Shown here piece by piece: positions 1 through 11,633 of a stretch of DNA of 64,000 bases. Source of the stretch: Whitmania pigra (taxonomy: Eukaryota > Annelida > Clitellata > Hirudinida > Haemopidae); the NCBI GenBank assembly GCA_021613335.1, contig JAJTWR010000329.1, forward strand, positions 663,501-727,500. Direction: 5' to 3'. Each line of letters begins with the position of its first letter. Positions within the stretch are counted from its first letter, which is position 1. The position numbers and the translations under genes were made by a program. Under the pieces are notes generated by a model, which was not told the DNA's origin, did not search any database, and was given only the letters and a program-made list of their open reading frames with translations.

Positions 1-239
1 GTACTTTTGTTCAAAATATAAATACATCGCTCCTTTCCTTTCTATATATCTATCACAGTATAAGTTCATGGTTTTGCCTTTAAAAGCAACTGTTGTTGAA
101 AATTATCATCAGTCACGCAAGATCTTTCTATTTACCATCCTTTCATATGAAATGATCTGCTTAACCAATGCAGAGGACGGTATGCCAGTGTTGTGCAGTA
201 AAAGTCCTAAAAAGAAGACAGAAAAGGGGTCCCACCTTT

Positions 240-339
240 AAGATGTCCTCTCTGTCACAGCTCTACGATGTCCTCTCTGTCACAGCTCTAAGATGTCCTC
301 TCTGTCACACCCCTAAGGTGTCCTCTCTGTCCTCACACC
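240..339. repeat. 25-bp tandem repeat, four copies
   Basis: Four head-to-tail copies of a 25-bp unit built on GATGTCCTCTCTGTCACAG. Copies 1 to 3 are nearly identical and the fourth is diverged. The open frame across it (168-371) has no other coding sign. The flanking 1-239 and 340-481 hold nothing else I recognise. Confidence 0.9.
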
Positions 340-481
340 TTTTCTATCCTCTTTTCAGGATTTATCAATAAAATTCAAAGAAATACAATTTTTAGACTTT
401 GTATTTTTATTTTAAAAAATTCACTTATTGTTGTCTCTCTAGTAAATTTTGCTTTTAATATTTCACATTTTGAAAATATTT

Positions 482-697
482 TTAACAGAATTCAGACAGT
501 TTTAATAATTCTTCAATGCCACCATCGTAGTCATCCCCGTCGTTATCATTAGCTATTTGCTCAGTACTTTCACTCTCAGCTGATAGGGCATGGACTAGAC
601 TATCATCAACCATGGTTAGATAATCCTTCAAAGGGACAATGCCTAAAAATTTGTGAGTCAATCTCAATGTTTGGCTCCCCGACAACATCCAAACCAT
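482..697 (-). CDS. Uncharacterised ORF with acidic C-terminal half
   Basis: A 71-codon frame, open a further 13 codons upstream of its first ATG. The N-terminal half is mixed hydrophobic and basic. The C-terminal half is rich in Asp and Glu (for example NDNDGDDYDGG) and ends LLKLSEFC. It lies just beyond the poly(A) signal of the sulfotransferase on the same strand, so it is not part of that gene. No splice sites joining it to another exon are convincing. I do not recognise the family. It could be a terminal exon, a gene fragment or chance. Confidence 0.22.
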   Translation of the reverse strand: MVWMLSGSQTLRLTHKFLGIVPLKDYLTMVDDSLVHALSAESESTEQIANDNDGDDYDGGIEELLKLSEFC

Positions 698-762
698 GAG
701 GTCACCTTGTAATTTCCTTGTAACTGGCTAAGTATAAATATAATTTATGCTGTTTTCGAGAT

Positions 763-768
763 TTTATT
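763..768 (-). terminator. Poly(A) signal of the sulfotransferase gene
   Basis: AATAAA on the minus strand, about 45 bases beyond the stop codon at 811-813. Confidence 0.55.
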
Positions 769-810
769 TGAAAGTTCAAAGCAAAAGAAGTAAAAATTAT
801 CGTTAAGTTG

Positions 811-2036
811 TTAAATGCGTTCATATCCAAATATCGTAAAATCGAGATGATATAATTTGTATAATTTATTCATTAAAAGTGGAGGTAATTTATAAAAATA
901 TTTTTTCATCAAAGGTTTCGTGTCATGAAGTCCTTTGTGTTCCCACGTCCATAGCGATTCATTTAGATGTTTTCCGAAAACTTTTAGCCAAAACGTGTTC
1001 AGTCCTTGAGTTAAATTCTCAAAACGAATGATGTGGTTATACTTGATTCTGCAAATGTGACATAAAATCCAATATGGTGCCCAGTGAGGGTTCATTCGAT
1101 TCTCGCAAGTTGTCGTTTCGTCAGTCAGAAATTCTAGAAATTCCATGAACGTGATATCTTCTTCAGATGTAGCATGGCTCTTCCTGTATTTGTTGACGAT
1201 GTAGCTACCATATTTATGCTGGAAATGTTCTGTCCACTTGTTTCGAGTTTTGAACTTGTCGAGATAAGCTGAAAGAAGACGCTCGAATGGATGTCGAACG
1301 ACTATCAATTTTTGTAGTCTCTGCATCTGGATCTTGGGAAATTTGCGAAGTTTCAAAAACCCTGCCTTCAACATTTCACTTGAGTTGTGTACGTTGTAAC
1401 CATCGACAATTTGCCTTACTTCTCTGACCAGTGCAAGTTTGATGCTGGTGGATGCTACCTTAGGAATTGGACAGTACAAAATATTCTCAGCTTCATTTAT
1501 TAAGATCGTTTTTTTCACTCGATGACAGTATTCTGACAAGTTGCATTGGCTGATAGTTTCTGGTACTTGTTTCTTGATCAAAATGTCTGATCTTCTTCCT
1601 GGAAGATAAGCGATTTGTCGCAATTCAATTGTCACACTGAAACGGGACGACACTTCAGTTACTTTCAGCTTCTTTCAATAGTTAGCTAGCCATCTTATTT
1701 TAACAGTTTAGTCAGTCTATTAGTCAGTTTATTAGTCAGTCTCAAGAAGTTTCTTATCCTCAATAAAAAAAAAAAGATAGGTTTAAATAGCTCAGAACTA
1801 CTGGCAGTTAGCCCGAAACTGTATTAGTCACTTTTCAAAGTAATTTCAAACTGTGAGTGTAATCGTTAACAGTAATGTAGCAAAATGTGACACTCAAAAT
1901 TTTTCTAACCTTTTAATGGTCTGAGCTCGTCATGAGACAAACCTCTCAAATTCAAGAGTCGTCCTGATAACCACAATGCAAAGATGACCGTGCATAAACT
2001 CAATGACACAACTGTTTGATAAAAATGGCACCTCAT
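811..2036 (-). CDS. Carbohydrate (chondroitin/HNK-1 type) sulfotransferase
   Basis: Two coding exons, 2036-1910 and 1652-811, joined in phase 1 by a 257-base GT-AG intron; predicted 322 residues. Exon 1 encodes a short cytoplasmic start and one membrane span (residues about 8-30), the type II Golgi anchor of this family. Exon 2 carries the catalytic domain: the 5'-phosphosulfate-binding loop PKVASTS, the 3'-phosphate-binding stretch VVRHPFERLLSAY, and the HWAPYW...CHICRIKY...FENL block of the Sulfotransfer_2 family (CHST8-14 group). By family knowledge it transfers sulfate from PAPS to a glycan hydroxyl in the Golgi lumen. The acceptor sugar cannot be told from sequence. Length fits relatives of 320-420 residues. 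A single-exon reading would need a GTG start and would lack the anchor, so the upstream exon is preferred. Confidence 0.9.
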
Positions 2037-5000
2037 TGTTATAGAAGTCCGTTTTTAAAAAAATATTTGAAACGTTGTTCAAAAAGCGATGATTACACCG
2101 GTGGCTTGTTTATGTTGCCAGTCACCAAGTTATAACCGTAGTTTTGCAGTCGGCTGCTATGACGCAGAGTTGATGTTGTGTTGCGTGTGAATCGATTTAA
2201 CACAAAGCCACTCTCCCAATTATTTTCATCGCATTCGACGGATGATAATTGTTGTGTCAGCCATTTACAAATTGTTTGTGTGACAATATCTTACGATGTT
2301 CAACCTTAATGTAATTTGTTCGTTCGTTGCGTGCGCCAAAACCACATACCTCCAGTCGATTATTCCATGGGGAAATTTTGGAATTGGTCTGACGCACCTC
2401 TAATAACTACGACAAATATTTAGCTATCACTCGAAAACCGCCTTCAATTACTATTGTTGTTTATGTTTAAGTTGTTGTGGATTCTATGACCTTACATTTC
2501 ACGTATTTACTTGGTATTTATTTATTTATTTCAATTACTCTTTATTCTCGTTCAATCAGCCACAACTTTTTATTTCCAAAGCGTCACTTCTCATAAATTT
2601 TCTACATCTAATCTGAACTTGTTCCAGAAAGCATTTCGAAGTGTGAATCCATCGAAAAGAAACTTTTAAGCGTTCCATCCAATGTTTAATAGTTTATATA
2701 AGATCTTTGGTTTGCTCTCAGATATCTTCTGAGTTGATGTATGGACATAAGATTATTTATGATAAATAAAATTATAGATAGTGAGAAACTATGGCCGAAT
2801 TATAGCACTAGAAAACATCTGTTTTTTTTTTGTTTCTGTAAAATTGCTATTTTAATCGAAGGTAATTTTAAGAGATTCTTCAACATGTCGTCATGGAGTT
2901 TCAAGTCATCTTACACGCGTTAAATTTTCACGAAATATGAGCAAAAAAATTTTGGTAGCTATGTATATTTTTAATAGATTTATAATTTGGGCTTATTCAA
3001 CTTGTTTAAACCGATTATAGTACGGTGGAGTCTTCAAAACCAACAGAGGAAGTTGGATCTAGATTAAGCAATCTGGGATATATGCGGTTGATAAAAGCCA
3101 TAACAAATAATTGTTGGAAATTAATTCTTTACTTACGTTTTAAAAATGTAATGTCATTGAATAAGAACTGATTGTTTATTATTGTTCGTGATCTTCCAAG
3201 AGCTGGCTTGAATTTTGCTATTGAGACTGTCTATGTCAATAATCTTACTGATTACGAAGCGCTTTATGATGGCAGTGATGGTTAGTGGCGGGTTTTAAGG
3301 ATGGTTTGTTGGATTTTTGAAACTTTTAGATGTTATGAAGTTCTTCAAAACAACATTGGGAGATTTTGACGGGGATTACTTGCATAGTCAACGTGAAATG
3401 TCAACAATCTCTGCAATAACACTGTCTATTATTATTTGCCATTTAGTATTACATGCTGTCATTAACTGCTCTATTCTTGGGAGATTCTAGGAGGATGAGA
3501 ATTGAGGATTCTAAGATTAAAGTTTTTTAAACAGTAACTATAATTAATAAGTTTATCAAAGTTATGATTTCCAACTTATTGTTATCTCTCCAGAAAATAT
3601 ATTTATTGGAGCGTGATGTTTCACTCTCATAAATCGGCTAAGGCTGGAACGTCTTTTGGCATCGCAGCTCCGATCATTTAGTAAATGGAACAAAAAACTA
3701 ATTTATATGTAGTGCTCAAGCAAATTGCAGCACCTTTATCCAAATTACTTTTTGCAGATTCACAACCTGGAAGGTTAGCATTTCATCATCTACGTGCAAG
3801 AAATTATATTTAATAATCTAAGCATGTTTTGTTATAATACACTCACCATTTAGAAGTGATTGCTTCTTCAACCGCTCGCACTGTTTTATGGACATAAAAT
3901 CGTCGTCACTAAATCTTTATTTGTAGTTTATATTGTTTTACCACTGACCGGTTTTCGCCATAATCATAACCGAATTTCGGTTTCGGTGCAGAAAGTTGCA
4001 ACACTGATACTTTCGGTGCAGTTTAAGTTTCAAAACCAAATGATCGAGCTTAAATATTGACATTTTTGGAATTGTTGTTAGGCAATATGATATGAACAAA
4101 AGAAGTCAATAAACTCCGGCTTAACTAGTAATTCAGTCCGATCTAAAGCCCAAAGCAATACAAAGCATTGTTGAGATACCCCATATGGAGTATGCAGACA
4201 AGAAGACAAGATAGGGTGATGGTTTTAATCATTTATTAATAAAAAAAATATTACAAGAATGTTAGAAAACCCTCCAGCTAGAGTATTTTTTAATTATCCA
4301 AATCAACTTCTTCTGGACCTTCATTATAAATCTCCAAACTCTGAATTCCTGTCCGAATTTCTTGCGAATCCATTTCTCACAGAACCATTGGTCTCAATCT
4401 CTCATGTTTAGCAAGAGTTCTACTTAAATGCTTATTTCTTGTCCATGTACCCTGTCGCATGGGCAACACAATCGTCAGTGATTTAACACACTAAATTCTT
4501 AACCCAACTCACAACCTCGCACAGGTTAGGTTTCACAGAATTACTGATCCATATTTGCATATCTTATCTCTTCCATCGTCAAACCTCTATTAACGGAGGC
4601 TAGAAACTCTGTCGCCATTTACGGTTCATTCGGATATCCAACTTATTTTCATTACAGAAAATTGTAAGATTCCTGTTCAGTGAGTTTTCCAAGATTCCAG
4701 TGGCTAGGGGTATGGTTGGACTATAAGGGTGAGGGTCGACCATAGGAGGTGAGGATCGACAATGGATGGACTGTAGTGGTGTTGGTCGACCATGGCTGAA
4801 CTATAGGAGGTTAAGGGTAGACCATATGAGGTGATGTATATTTTTCAATTCCAGCACATTTTTGATCGGAAGATTAAGTCTGGTGAGCGAGCAGGGTGCT
4901 TCCAAAATAGTATATTCTTAAAAAACAACTTTAAGACTTTTGAGATGTTTGTCTTGCTGAAAAATAACTTTATCGACTTGGATTTTGCTACACAGGTTTA

Positions 5001-5740
5001 GGAGGCCATAGTTCAGATTTTCAATATATTTTGAGAAATTGCGTTTTCCCCTAAGGCTGCCATATAAGTTGAATCAAGATAAGGAAATGGTAAGCCAGAC
5101 AAGCGATTGCTATAATGCGGAAAAACTTTTGTTTCTGAACTAGCAACTCAATTATTAACCTGATTATTTCCGAACTACGGATTACCTGACAACTAATAAA
5201 GTATTGTTAATAATGATAAATTTTTATGGTCTCATTGTTTTACCACACAGTTTTTCAAAACATGTTCTGAGTTATATAACGTTCGGTTTCGGCTCCGGTT
5301 TTCATTTGCAATTTATTTTTAACTTTCGCTTGCTCCAGGTTTCGGCCGAAAGCAACAAGGCCACATTCGGACAGAATTAAGTATTTAAGTTAATGGTAAA
5401 ACTTAAATGTATATACACGACATATGGACCAAATATAAATTATAAGTCAAGTGATTGTTGCTCAATCACAAAATCAAACCACCTTACAATGATTTTGATA
5501 TAAGTTCACGAGCAATTCTTAAATGTTGAGTTAAAGGCAACAGTCGCAGCTACAATCTCAATCGCCTCTAAATAATGGGCTTGTTTTAACAAAATAATTT
5601 AAGTTGAGCTAATATTTAGCCGTCATATTACAAACAATTAGCAATCTGCAACAGCATAACTCTCGGTCCAAACCTGCGACCTCTACCTATTCTACGCCAG
5701 TTGTTTATGTCGTCGAATATCGTCCTCTAACACTCGCGTT
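2037..5740. other. Long intergenic stretch, no gene recognised
   Basis: About 3.7 kb of AT-rich sequence. Open frames at 2741-2923 and 3860-4060 show no domain, splice context or composition that supports coding. Visible structure is limited to an imperfect repeat at 4700-4835 and a likely non-coding first exon for the PIGBOS1-like gene near 5690-5748. Confidence 0.5.
4700..4835. repeat. Imperfect repeat around GGTCGACCAT
   Basis: The motif GGTCGACCAT recurs with variation (GATCGACAAT, GGGTAGACCAT), interleaved with GGACTATAAGG and GAACTATAGGAGG-like segments. Spacing is irregular, so this is a degenerate tandem array. Confidence 0.55.
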
Positions 5741-5802
5741 GCCAGAGGTAAGGAGCGGAACATCACAACCCGAGCGAAAAATAATTATGAACATATTTTC
5801 AG

Positions 5803-5955
5803 ATGATGAAATTATCAATTAGGAGAAGGATATCTCCTTCGCAAGTTTTTTTCGCGTCATTAGTAGGAGTCGTATCTGGATACTACATTTTCAAGCCCCT
5901 TTTCAAAGAACATGAGAAAAAGATAGAAAGAGAATTAGACAGAAGAGATTCATAA
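5803..5955 (+). CDS. PIGBOS1-like mitochondrial outer-membrane microprotein
   Basis: A 50-residue reading frame. A short basic N-terminus (MMKLSIRRR) leads into one hydrophobic span (about residues 13-33, including VFFASLVGVVSGYYIF), then a charged tail (KEHEKKIERELDRR). Layout and length match PIGBOS1 (54 residues in human), a single-pass outer mitochondrial membrane protein that contacts the ER protein CLCC1 and tunes the unfolded protein response. Span pattern, xxIFxPxF exit and charged tail agree. The ATG directly follows an AG acceptor (TATTTTCAG). An upstream AGAG|GTAAGG donor near 5748 would give a 54-base 5'UTR intron. AATAAA begins five bases after the stop. Another small membrane protein of similar layout cannot be excluded. 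Confidence 0.7.
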   Translation: MMKLSIRRRISPSQVFFASLVGVVSGYYIFKPLFKEHEKKIERELDRRDS

Positions 5956-5959
5956 AATG

Positions 5960-5965
5960 AATAAA
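5960..5965 (+). terminator. Poly(A) signal of the PIGBOS1-like gene
   Basis: AATAAA immediately beyond the stop codon, placing the transcript end inside the 310-base gap before the convergent SLC25A44 stop. Confidence 0.6.
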
Positions 5966-6264
5966 TCACCATCAACATAGCTTTCTACCAAAACTAAATG
6001 GATTGCAAGATAAAAATATTTGAAATACAGTTGACTACAGACTCATTTTTTGCACTTTACAAAGTTCCTCTGAATTTTGCTAAACATGTTTCTTATTGTG
6101 GTAATAAACTCATGACATGAAAATAGCTGTTGTCAAGAAGACAAGAATAAAAGCTAAGAGCCGCAAATAAAAACAGATTAATGGGTATTTCCTAATGTGA
6201 CTCAATCTTGACATTCTATGCACAAATTTAAATCCTAGTGGTAATCACATAATGGTCATAGAAT

Positions 6265-7502
6265 TTACAAACAGAGTTGTTTTTTGTATTTGCCTAACAA
6301 GCTCCACTTCTTGATTGTCTCGTATCCTAAAATGACAAAAAATGAAGAAATGACATTCTGAATTAGTCTCGGGGAGAGAGCCTTGACAAAGATTCTCCAT
6401 CTTTCTTCCTTCCATAAAGTTATTAGTGTAGCCAAAAACTTTGTTTTTCTAACCTGAAAAAGAGCAACAGTGTCATGGTTTAATGGTTTGTTTTTAGATT
6501 TATGATTCTATAACCAAATATCTAAAACCATTGGTACCTCGTCAATGACAATAAAAATTGTCATTGCTTCTTACTATGCAACAATGGTTCTTGTCTGTTC
6601 AAGTTGTACATACTTGGACTCTGGCTCTTACAGCATCAAGAGGAGTGGTGATGAACGTGGTAGTTGAACCACTGATGGTTGCTGCTGCGCATTGGATTAG
6701 TAACCGAGGAGAATGAACAGGTGACAAGGAAGATAACAAATCTGGAAGAAAAACTATGGAAGTGAGCATTGCCCACAAGATGATGTAAGTTTAATCACTT
6801 ACCACAAAAATAATCATATGTCAACCACCATATAGCTGAGGTAGGACCGTATGTTATCACAGAAATAAAAAATCCTTTGTAAAACCCTCGAAAACCACTT
6901 TCCCTGAAAATGCAGAAGATGATTCCTCGAGCATCTCGTGCATTGGCTTCAGCACTGATAATTGATTTTTGGCAATGTTTCTGACTATGTGTTGACCTTT
7001 TTGTAAGTTGTTGAGAGCCCACGCAAATTGACCTAACTTGTAGGTGTTGAGAAACTATATCAATTGGAACAACAATAGTTTGTGCAATAGCACTTGCTAT
7101 TCCACCAGCCACAAAAGCCTTTTTCTGGTTACTTTCAAAAGAATATTTGTCAGCCAGGATGTGCCTAATTCCTTCATAAGTAGTCAGAAAAGTCATTTGA
7201 GAAAGCATTGAACAATTGTGCACCAAAAAGCCAGAATAAAGCCCCCTTGGGCCATCGCTTTTAGCTATTTTGACAAGCGCATCAAATGTGCCAGAATAAA
7301 CTTCTCTTGATTTTTGTACCTGCATTCTGGTTTTTATCAGTGTTAGCGGATAAAGAACAGACCTGACTGCAATGCCACTTAGAGCCACAAGCGGAAAGTA
7401 TTTAGTTTTATCCAACATGTGATATTCGATAACTGGAAACGCCGACTTCAGTACCGTTTGATACTCGTCATCATCGATTGTAAGGTCTATAGATTGAGGC
7501 AT
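6265..7502 (-). CDS. SLC25A44: Mitochondrial carrier SLC25A44 (branched-chain amino acids)
   Basis: Three coding exons: 7502-6803, 6741-6614 and 6453-6265, in phases 1 and 0; predicted 338 residues. Carrier signatures occur at the expected points: YPLTLIKTRMQVQ in repeat 1, VPIDIVSQHLQVR in repeat 2 (the degenerate form typical of SLC25A44) and TPLDAVRARVQ in repeat 3. The N-terminal IEYHMLDKTKYFPL block resembles the IEWxxLDKxKFY start of SLC25A44. Known role: inner-membrane import of branched-chain amino acids for oxidation. The gene shares a 428-base head-to-head promoter interval with BORCS5. The insert between repeats 2 and 3 is somewhat longer than in vertebrates (314 residues in human). 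Confidence 0.93.
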
Positions 7503-7930
7503 TTTTTATATGATTAAGTAGAAAATGAAAGTACCCTCATGACGCAAATTTACTCAATTCAAGACACTGTCAAACAACAACAAAAACAGAAAATGGCATG
7601 ACGCAGCCGACCCGCACCACCAGCCAGCCACACCGACCGGTCAAAGTTTACAAAATTAATTGCTAAGCGTTTACATGTATAAGTGTCAATTGATAGCTTT
7701 TAAAATTATAACCTTGCTACACAATACTTCTATGAAGTGCTGAAAAAAGTGACTTTCGAATACTTTTTGAAAATAATTAACTCAATCTAAATTTATAAAT
7801 AATTTTTAAGTAATATAACATATAATTTATAAAAGAATATTTGCGGAAATTCGAAATATCATAAGCTTGTACCTCTCCCCAGCTGCTTACATTATTATGT
7901 ATTAAAAAAATCTTATGTATCGGCATCGTT
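7503..7930. promoter_or_regulatory. Divergent promoter interval SLC25A44 / BORCS5
   Basis: The 428 bases between two start codons on opposite strands. The part near 7590-7645 is locally GC-rich and contains ACCGACCGGTC; the rest is AT-rich. No TATA box stands out on either side. Its role as a shared promoter is inferred from position only. Confidence 0.45.
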
Positions 7931-9674
7931 ATGGGTAACGAACAGAGTTTTGGGGAAGGCCGTCTTGGGCTTCAGAGGGATGACGATTTAAGATCCTGCA
8001 CCACTAGCAAACCAATTGGGGCAGGTACGCCTTAACACTTTTTTTCATGAGTATTTATGTTCGCTGGTAAATGAAATTAATCTCATAAATGCTTGGAAGT
8101 CAATTGCATTTTTTGCGTTGGGATAACCTAACATGTCCCAATCATGATAGCAATGAAGAAGTTTCAGCTAAATATCTATTAACTTTTTGCCATGCCAGCA
8201 AGAAATTTAATTTTGATCAATTGTGGAAAATGCTGCAAAGTACAATGTAAAAAAATCAATTTTTGGCTGCAGTGATTGGTGAACCGAAATTTGATTGCTT
8301 AATTTTTTACCCTCATAAAACCTTTGAGCTCCTAATGCATTGATCATAGAGCTTATGAGAGTTATTTTCTACTTGGGGCATGGATACAATTTTGTTTATT
8401 GTGGGGCTTAACGTACTCCAACGGCAATTCTTTGATATTTGTTATATGTTAAAAGGTTTGAATATATTATTGGTACCAAATATTTGTGCACGCAAAAAAA
8501 GCTTTGGCGATAACAATATCAATGCTTAAAAAGTACAACAGCATTTCCGCAATACTGACGTTAACATATCGACAACATCAACATTGTGATATTGACTTTG
8601 CTACAATGCTTCTAATTAATAACATTTAAAAGTTGAAAACCATGGAACGTTAGTTATTTATTAAAGGATTGAAGCTTACCAATAGCTTCTTATTTCACCT
8701 AAGGGATAAATTGCTTTCATAACATGATACACCCCTTCAGAAACTCAAAAATTGTACTGTCAAAATTAAGGACATTTATTTGTTTACTAGATTCTGCCCA
8801 AAACTCCCCCAGACTTCTTGTCAAAAACAAGTTGGCACCAAAGAATCTACCTATAAACAAGATAGTTGTGGTTGCGGAGGGAATATCTGAAAACAGCGAT
8901 GATCTACATCTGAACAACTTGCTCAGCATTCCAACATGTTATCCACTTGTTCCAATCAATGGCAACTCAGCATCAAATTGTCATGCTGACTTGAATTTGT
9001 ACAGACTAAATCCCAAGCATTTGGCGGATCTTTGTTTGCGATATCAGGAACATTTAAAACTGTGTTCTGAAAGAACTACTTCTGAGCAGAATTTCATGTG
9101 TTCAAGAATCAAGGAGGTAAACAGGATGCTGTTACTTAAATGCAATTCTCGGCCTACATGATTCTGCCAATGTGTTGTATTACTTGGAATAACATTTATT
9201 TGGATGTTTCATTTTGTAAAATATGTATTGTTAGAAGATGAAATGACCAGCAAATGAATCGAATCTAGACATGCACAAATTGATCAGTTCTCATAATGCA
9301 CTCAATTTTTGTTTTACATTTTTTAATTTGTTTCATAAAACTTGGTTGATGATATGGACACTTACATGAAATTTATAATCCTTTCATTCACCCTATACTA
9401 ATTTATTTTTCACTACTCTTTCCAGGTTGAGACACTAATTTTAAATCAATACACATCACTGATAGAAAAAAGAAATCGATTTGCAAAATATACAGAACAG
9501 ATTCAGAAAGTGAATGACATCCATTCAGTACTAGGACGTATCCATAATTCCTTGGGAAACATTGCAATAGCATTGGATGAAGTCAACATGTGTCTTCCTG
9601 AAAGTGAGCGACTGGAGAGCCTCTTGCCCAAGAAACTGACTTATTCCCTGGCAAATTCGAACATTGGGAAATAG
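7931..9674 (+). CDS. BORCS5: BORC complex subunit 5 (myrlysin)
   Basis: Three coding exons: 7931-8024, 8791-9116 and 9426-9674, in phases 1 and 0; predicted 222 residues (human 196). It starts MGNEQS, an N-myristoylation site (Gly2, Ser6), as in myrlysin. Family blocks follow: IVVVAEG, CLRYQEHLKLCSE, RIKEV, then KRNRFAKYTEQIQKVNDI and LPESERLE. By family knowledge, myristoylated BORCS5 anchors the eight-subunit BORC complex to lysosomes, recruiting ARL8 for kinesin-driven movement. Exon 2 begins at 8791 because the split codon G|AT keeps frame; the ATG at 8724 is intronic. The spacer after the N-terminus is longer than in vertebrates. Confidence 0.95.
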
Positions 9675-10508
9675 CATAACAATACACTCTCTGACTTTCA
9701 TTGTAATCATAAAATTTATATTTTGTGAATCAAGTTTACATTTATTCATTGATTCAAAATTCCTTATCTCAACACATAAAAGCTTCATCTTCATTCTGAT
9801 GTCATACCACCTTCATGTAAAAAATTCGTTTTAATATTTTTCCAGTGTACTATTCTTATTTTATCAAAAAAAGCCCTAAACAAATCCCATAAAAGTCAAC
9901 AATCGTTGCGGTGGCATCTCAATGTTAGCTTGAAAACCATTACCGTGGTTATGTGATTTCATGATCTATGTCTGAGATTTCAGGTTCTAACTTGCTAGCC
10001 ATTTTCTTGTTCAAGCAATCCAAGGTTTATATTAGGATGTTCAAACTTTCTTATTAAATATCTCGCTTGGATTATGCTTCCCTCAACTTCTTTCTTGAGC
10101 TGAGTCCATTGCAATAGTAGCTATTTGCCCAATTTAAAGAGTTAACTGGATCTTGCAGTCTGCGAATACCAATCAGGTGCCAATTTCCAATCAAGAGTCA
10201 CAAGTTTGTTACTACTGCAGAACTGTTCGAGCACCAAAATGAACTGCCCGTCGTACCTTAGTGCGCCAAATATTAAGCGTTGGCACTAGTAAATATCAAG
10301 TACATCACATGCGTAAGTAAGATATCAGAAATCTCTGAAATATTGCACATCATACTGAAACCTCTTCAGATTCGAAAATATTTCAGGTAGCCTGATAATT
10401 TTAGTAGCCTCTTCTCTAATCGATATTTTCAAATGATTGAAACAATCGATTTTACTGAGAAAATCACACAGAAGATCACAAACAAAACTGATACTAATTG
10501 TTCTTTAA
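9675..10508. other. Intergenic region between BORCS5 and the EF-hand gene
   Basis: Includes the likely 3'UTRs of both convergent genes. Nothing else is recognisable; the minus frame at 9531-9794 overlaps BORCS5 exon 3 and is treated as a shadow. Confidence 0.5.
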
Positions 10509-11196
10509 TTATATATTCCTCACTACTTCTGTGCCCAAGATGCACTGCAAAATATGGTAATGGCAGACAAATAATTTGTCAAAAAAATTGATTAAATTCA
10601 ATGATCGAATTTAAAACTTACGTCAGTGAACTCCTTTAAATTAATACGTCCATCTGCGTCTTTGTCATTGTATATGATCGTCTTATCCACTATTTGTTGT
10701 AGCATTTCATCGTCAACATTTTTACCAATTAGAGACTTCAAACGAGTGAATAATTCAACGTTTGTGATAAAGCCATCATTGTTAGTATCATAAATCGAGA
10801 AAGCAACTGGAATCATAATAGTAAAATGATAATAAAAAAGACAATATATGTAAGAAATTAAAGGCAAACACATTGGAGCTTGGAAGCTGCATCACCCTTC
10901 ATACTTATCTTTGACATGCCGTTTATAAACTCTAAAATTTATATTTCTTTTTATGCCTTGATTAACAAACAGCATGTTTTAGTTAGATGTTTGATGATAA
11001 ACATCAAAATTGAAATCACCATTGAAATCTATGCTTCCATTTTGGTCTGTGTCAAATAATTCGATGAGCCTATCTGTAAGTGGATTCTCTGACAACCCAG
11101 GTACAGCCATGATTTCATCCCTACTAATAACTCCATCTCTATTTTGGTCCAATTTGGTGAATCTTTCGGCAAGCTTTTTCAGTTCGTCATCAGTAA
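10509..11196 (-). CDS. Calcineurin B-like EF-hand protein (5' end missing)
   Basis: Exons 11196-11020, 10931-10872, 10806-10622 and probably 10544-10509. Four EF-hand loops are intact: [36 protein letters not shown] and [12 protein letters not shown]. The linker LQFAFSIYD and the block LQQIVDKTI are typical of calcineurin regulatory subunit B (PPP3R), which binds Ca2+ and activates the calcineurin phosphatase. Loop 2 is rebuilt across a phase-1 intron. The C-terminal exon ([11 protein letters not shown]) is weakly supported and does not resemble the usual calcineurin B tail. The first coding exon is not firmly located; the first exon here starts in phase 1. It may be a divergent PPP3R paralogue rather than the ancestral subunit. 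Confidence 0.82.
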
Positions 11197-11400
11197 CTAA
11201 AATTAAAATAACCTTCGGCTTCTTGAACTGGTATTAAAGTAAACAAAATCTGGTAAAGCACACACAGCCATTACTGAGCCCGAGAGTGATTTGTTGATCA
11301 GATGACGCAGGAGTCTGTGCGTTTCCCTATCAAATGGTAAACTAAGCAAAGTGTGAAATAATTACAATGAAGCAAAAAGCACGAACCATCCTTGAGAATC

Positions 11401-11418
11401 TAACCGTTTAAACGGTTA
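11401..11418. promoter_or_regulatory. Perfect 18-bp palindrome with two Myb-type sites
   Basis: TAACCGTTTAAACGGTTA reads the same on both strands. Each half contains TAACCG, matching the animal Myb core YAACNG. It lies about 205 bases upstream of the first located exon of the EF-hand gene. Function is inferred. Confidence 0.4.
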
Positions 11419-11633
11419 AGCAAGAAACGACTGCGCAGACGCTTACACATTTATGCGGTGCCGACATAATAACATGTACATTTAATTATAAAACATAATT
11501 ATAAATAATGAATCACCATAAACTGCATGAATTTAAGTAATGTTATAAATAATATGCAATTGTTGTAGAAACCTGAATATTTTAAATTTTAATGAACCCC
11601 AATTTTAATGAGTCCCAATTTTAGAAATGACAT

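Noticed and set aside
168..371. 67-codon plus-strand ORF
   Set aside because: It spans the 25-bp tandem repeat; period 25 is not a multiple of three and no domain is present.
8717..8929. Minus-strand ORF over BORCS5 exon 2
   Set aside because: Shadow of a well-supported exon; no splice or domain evidence.
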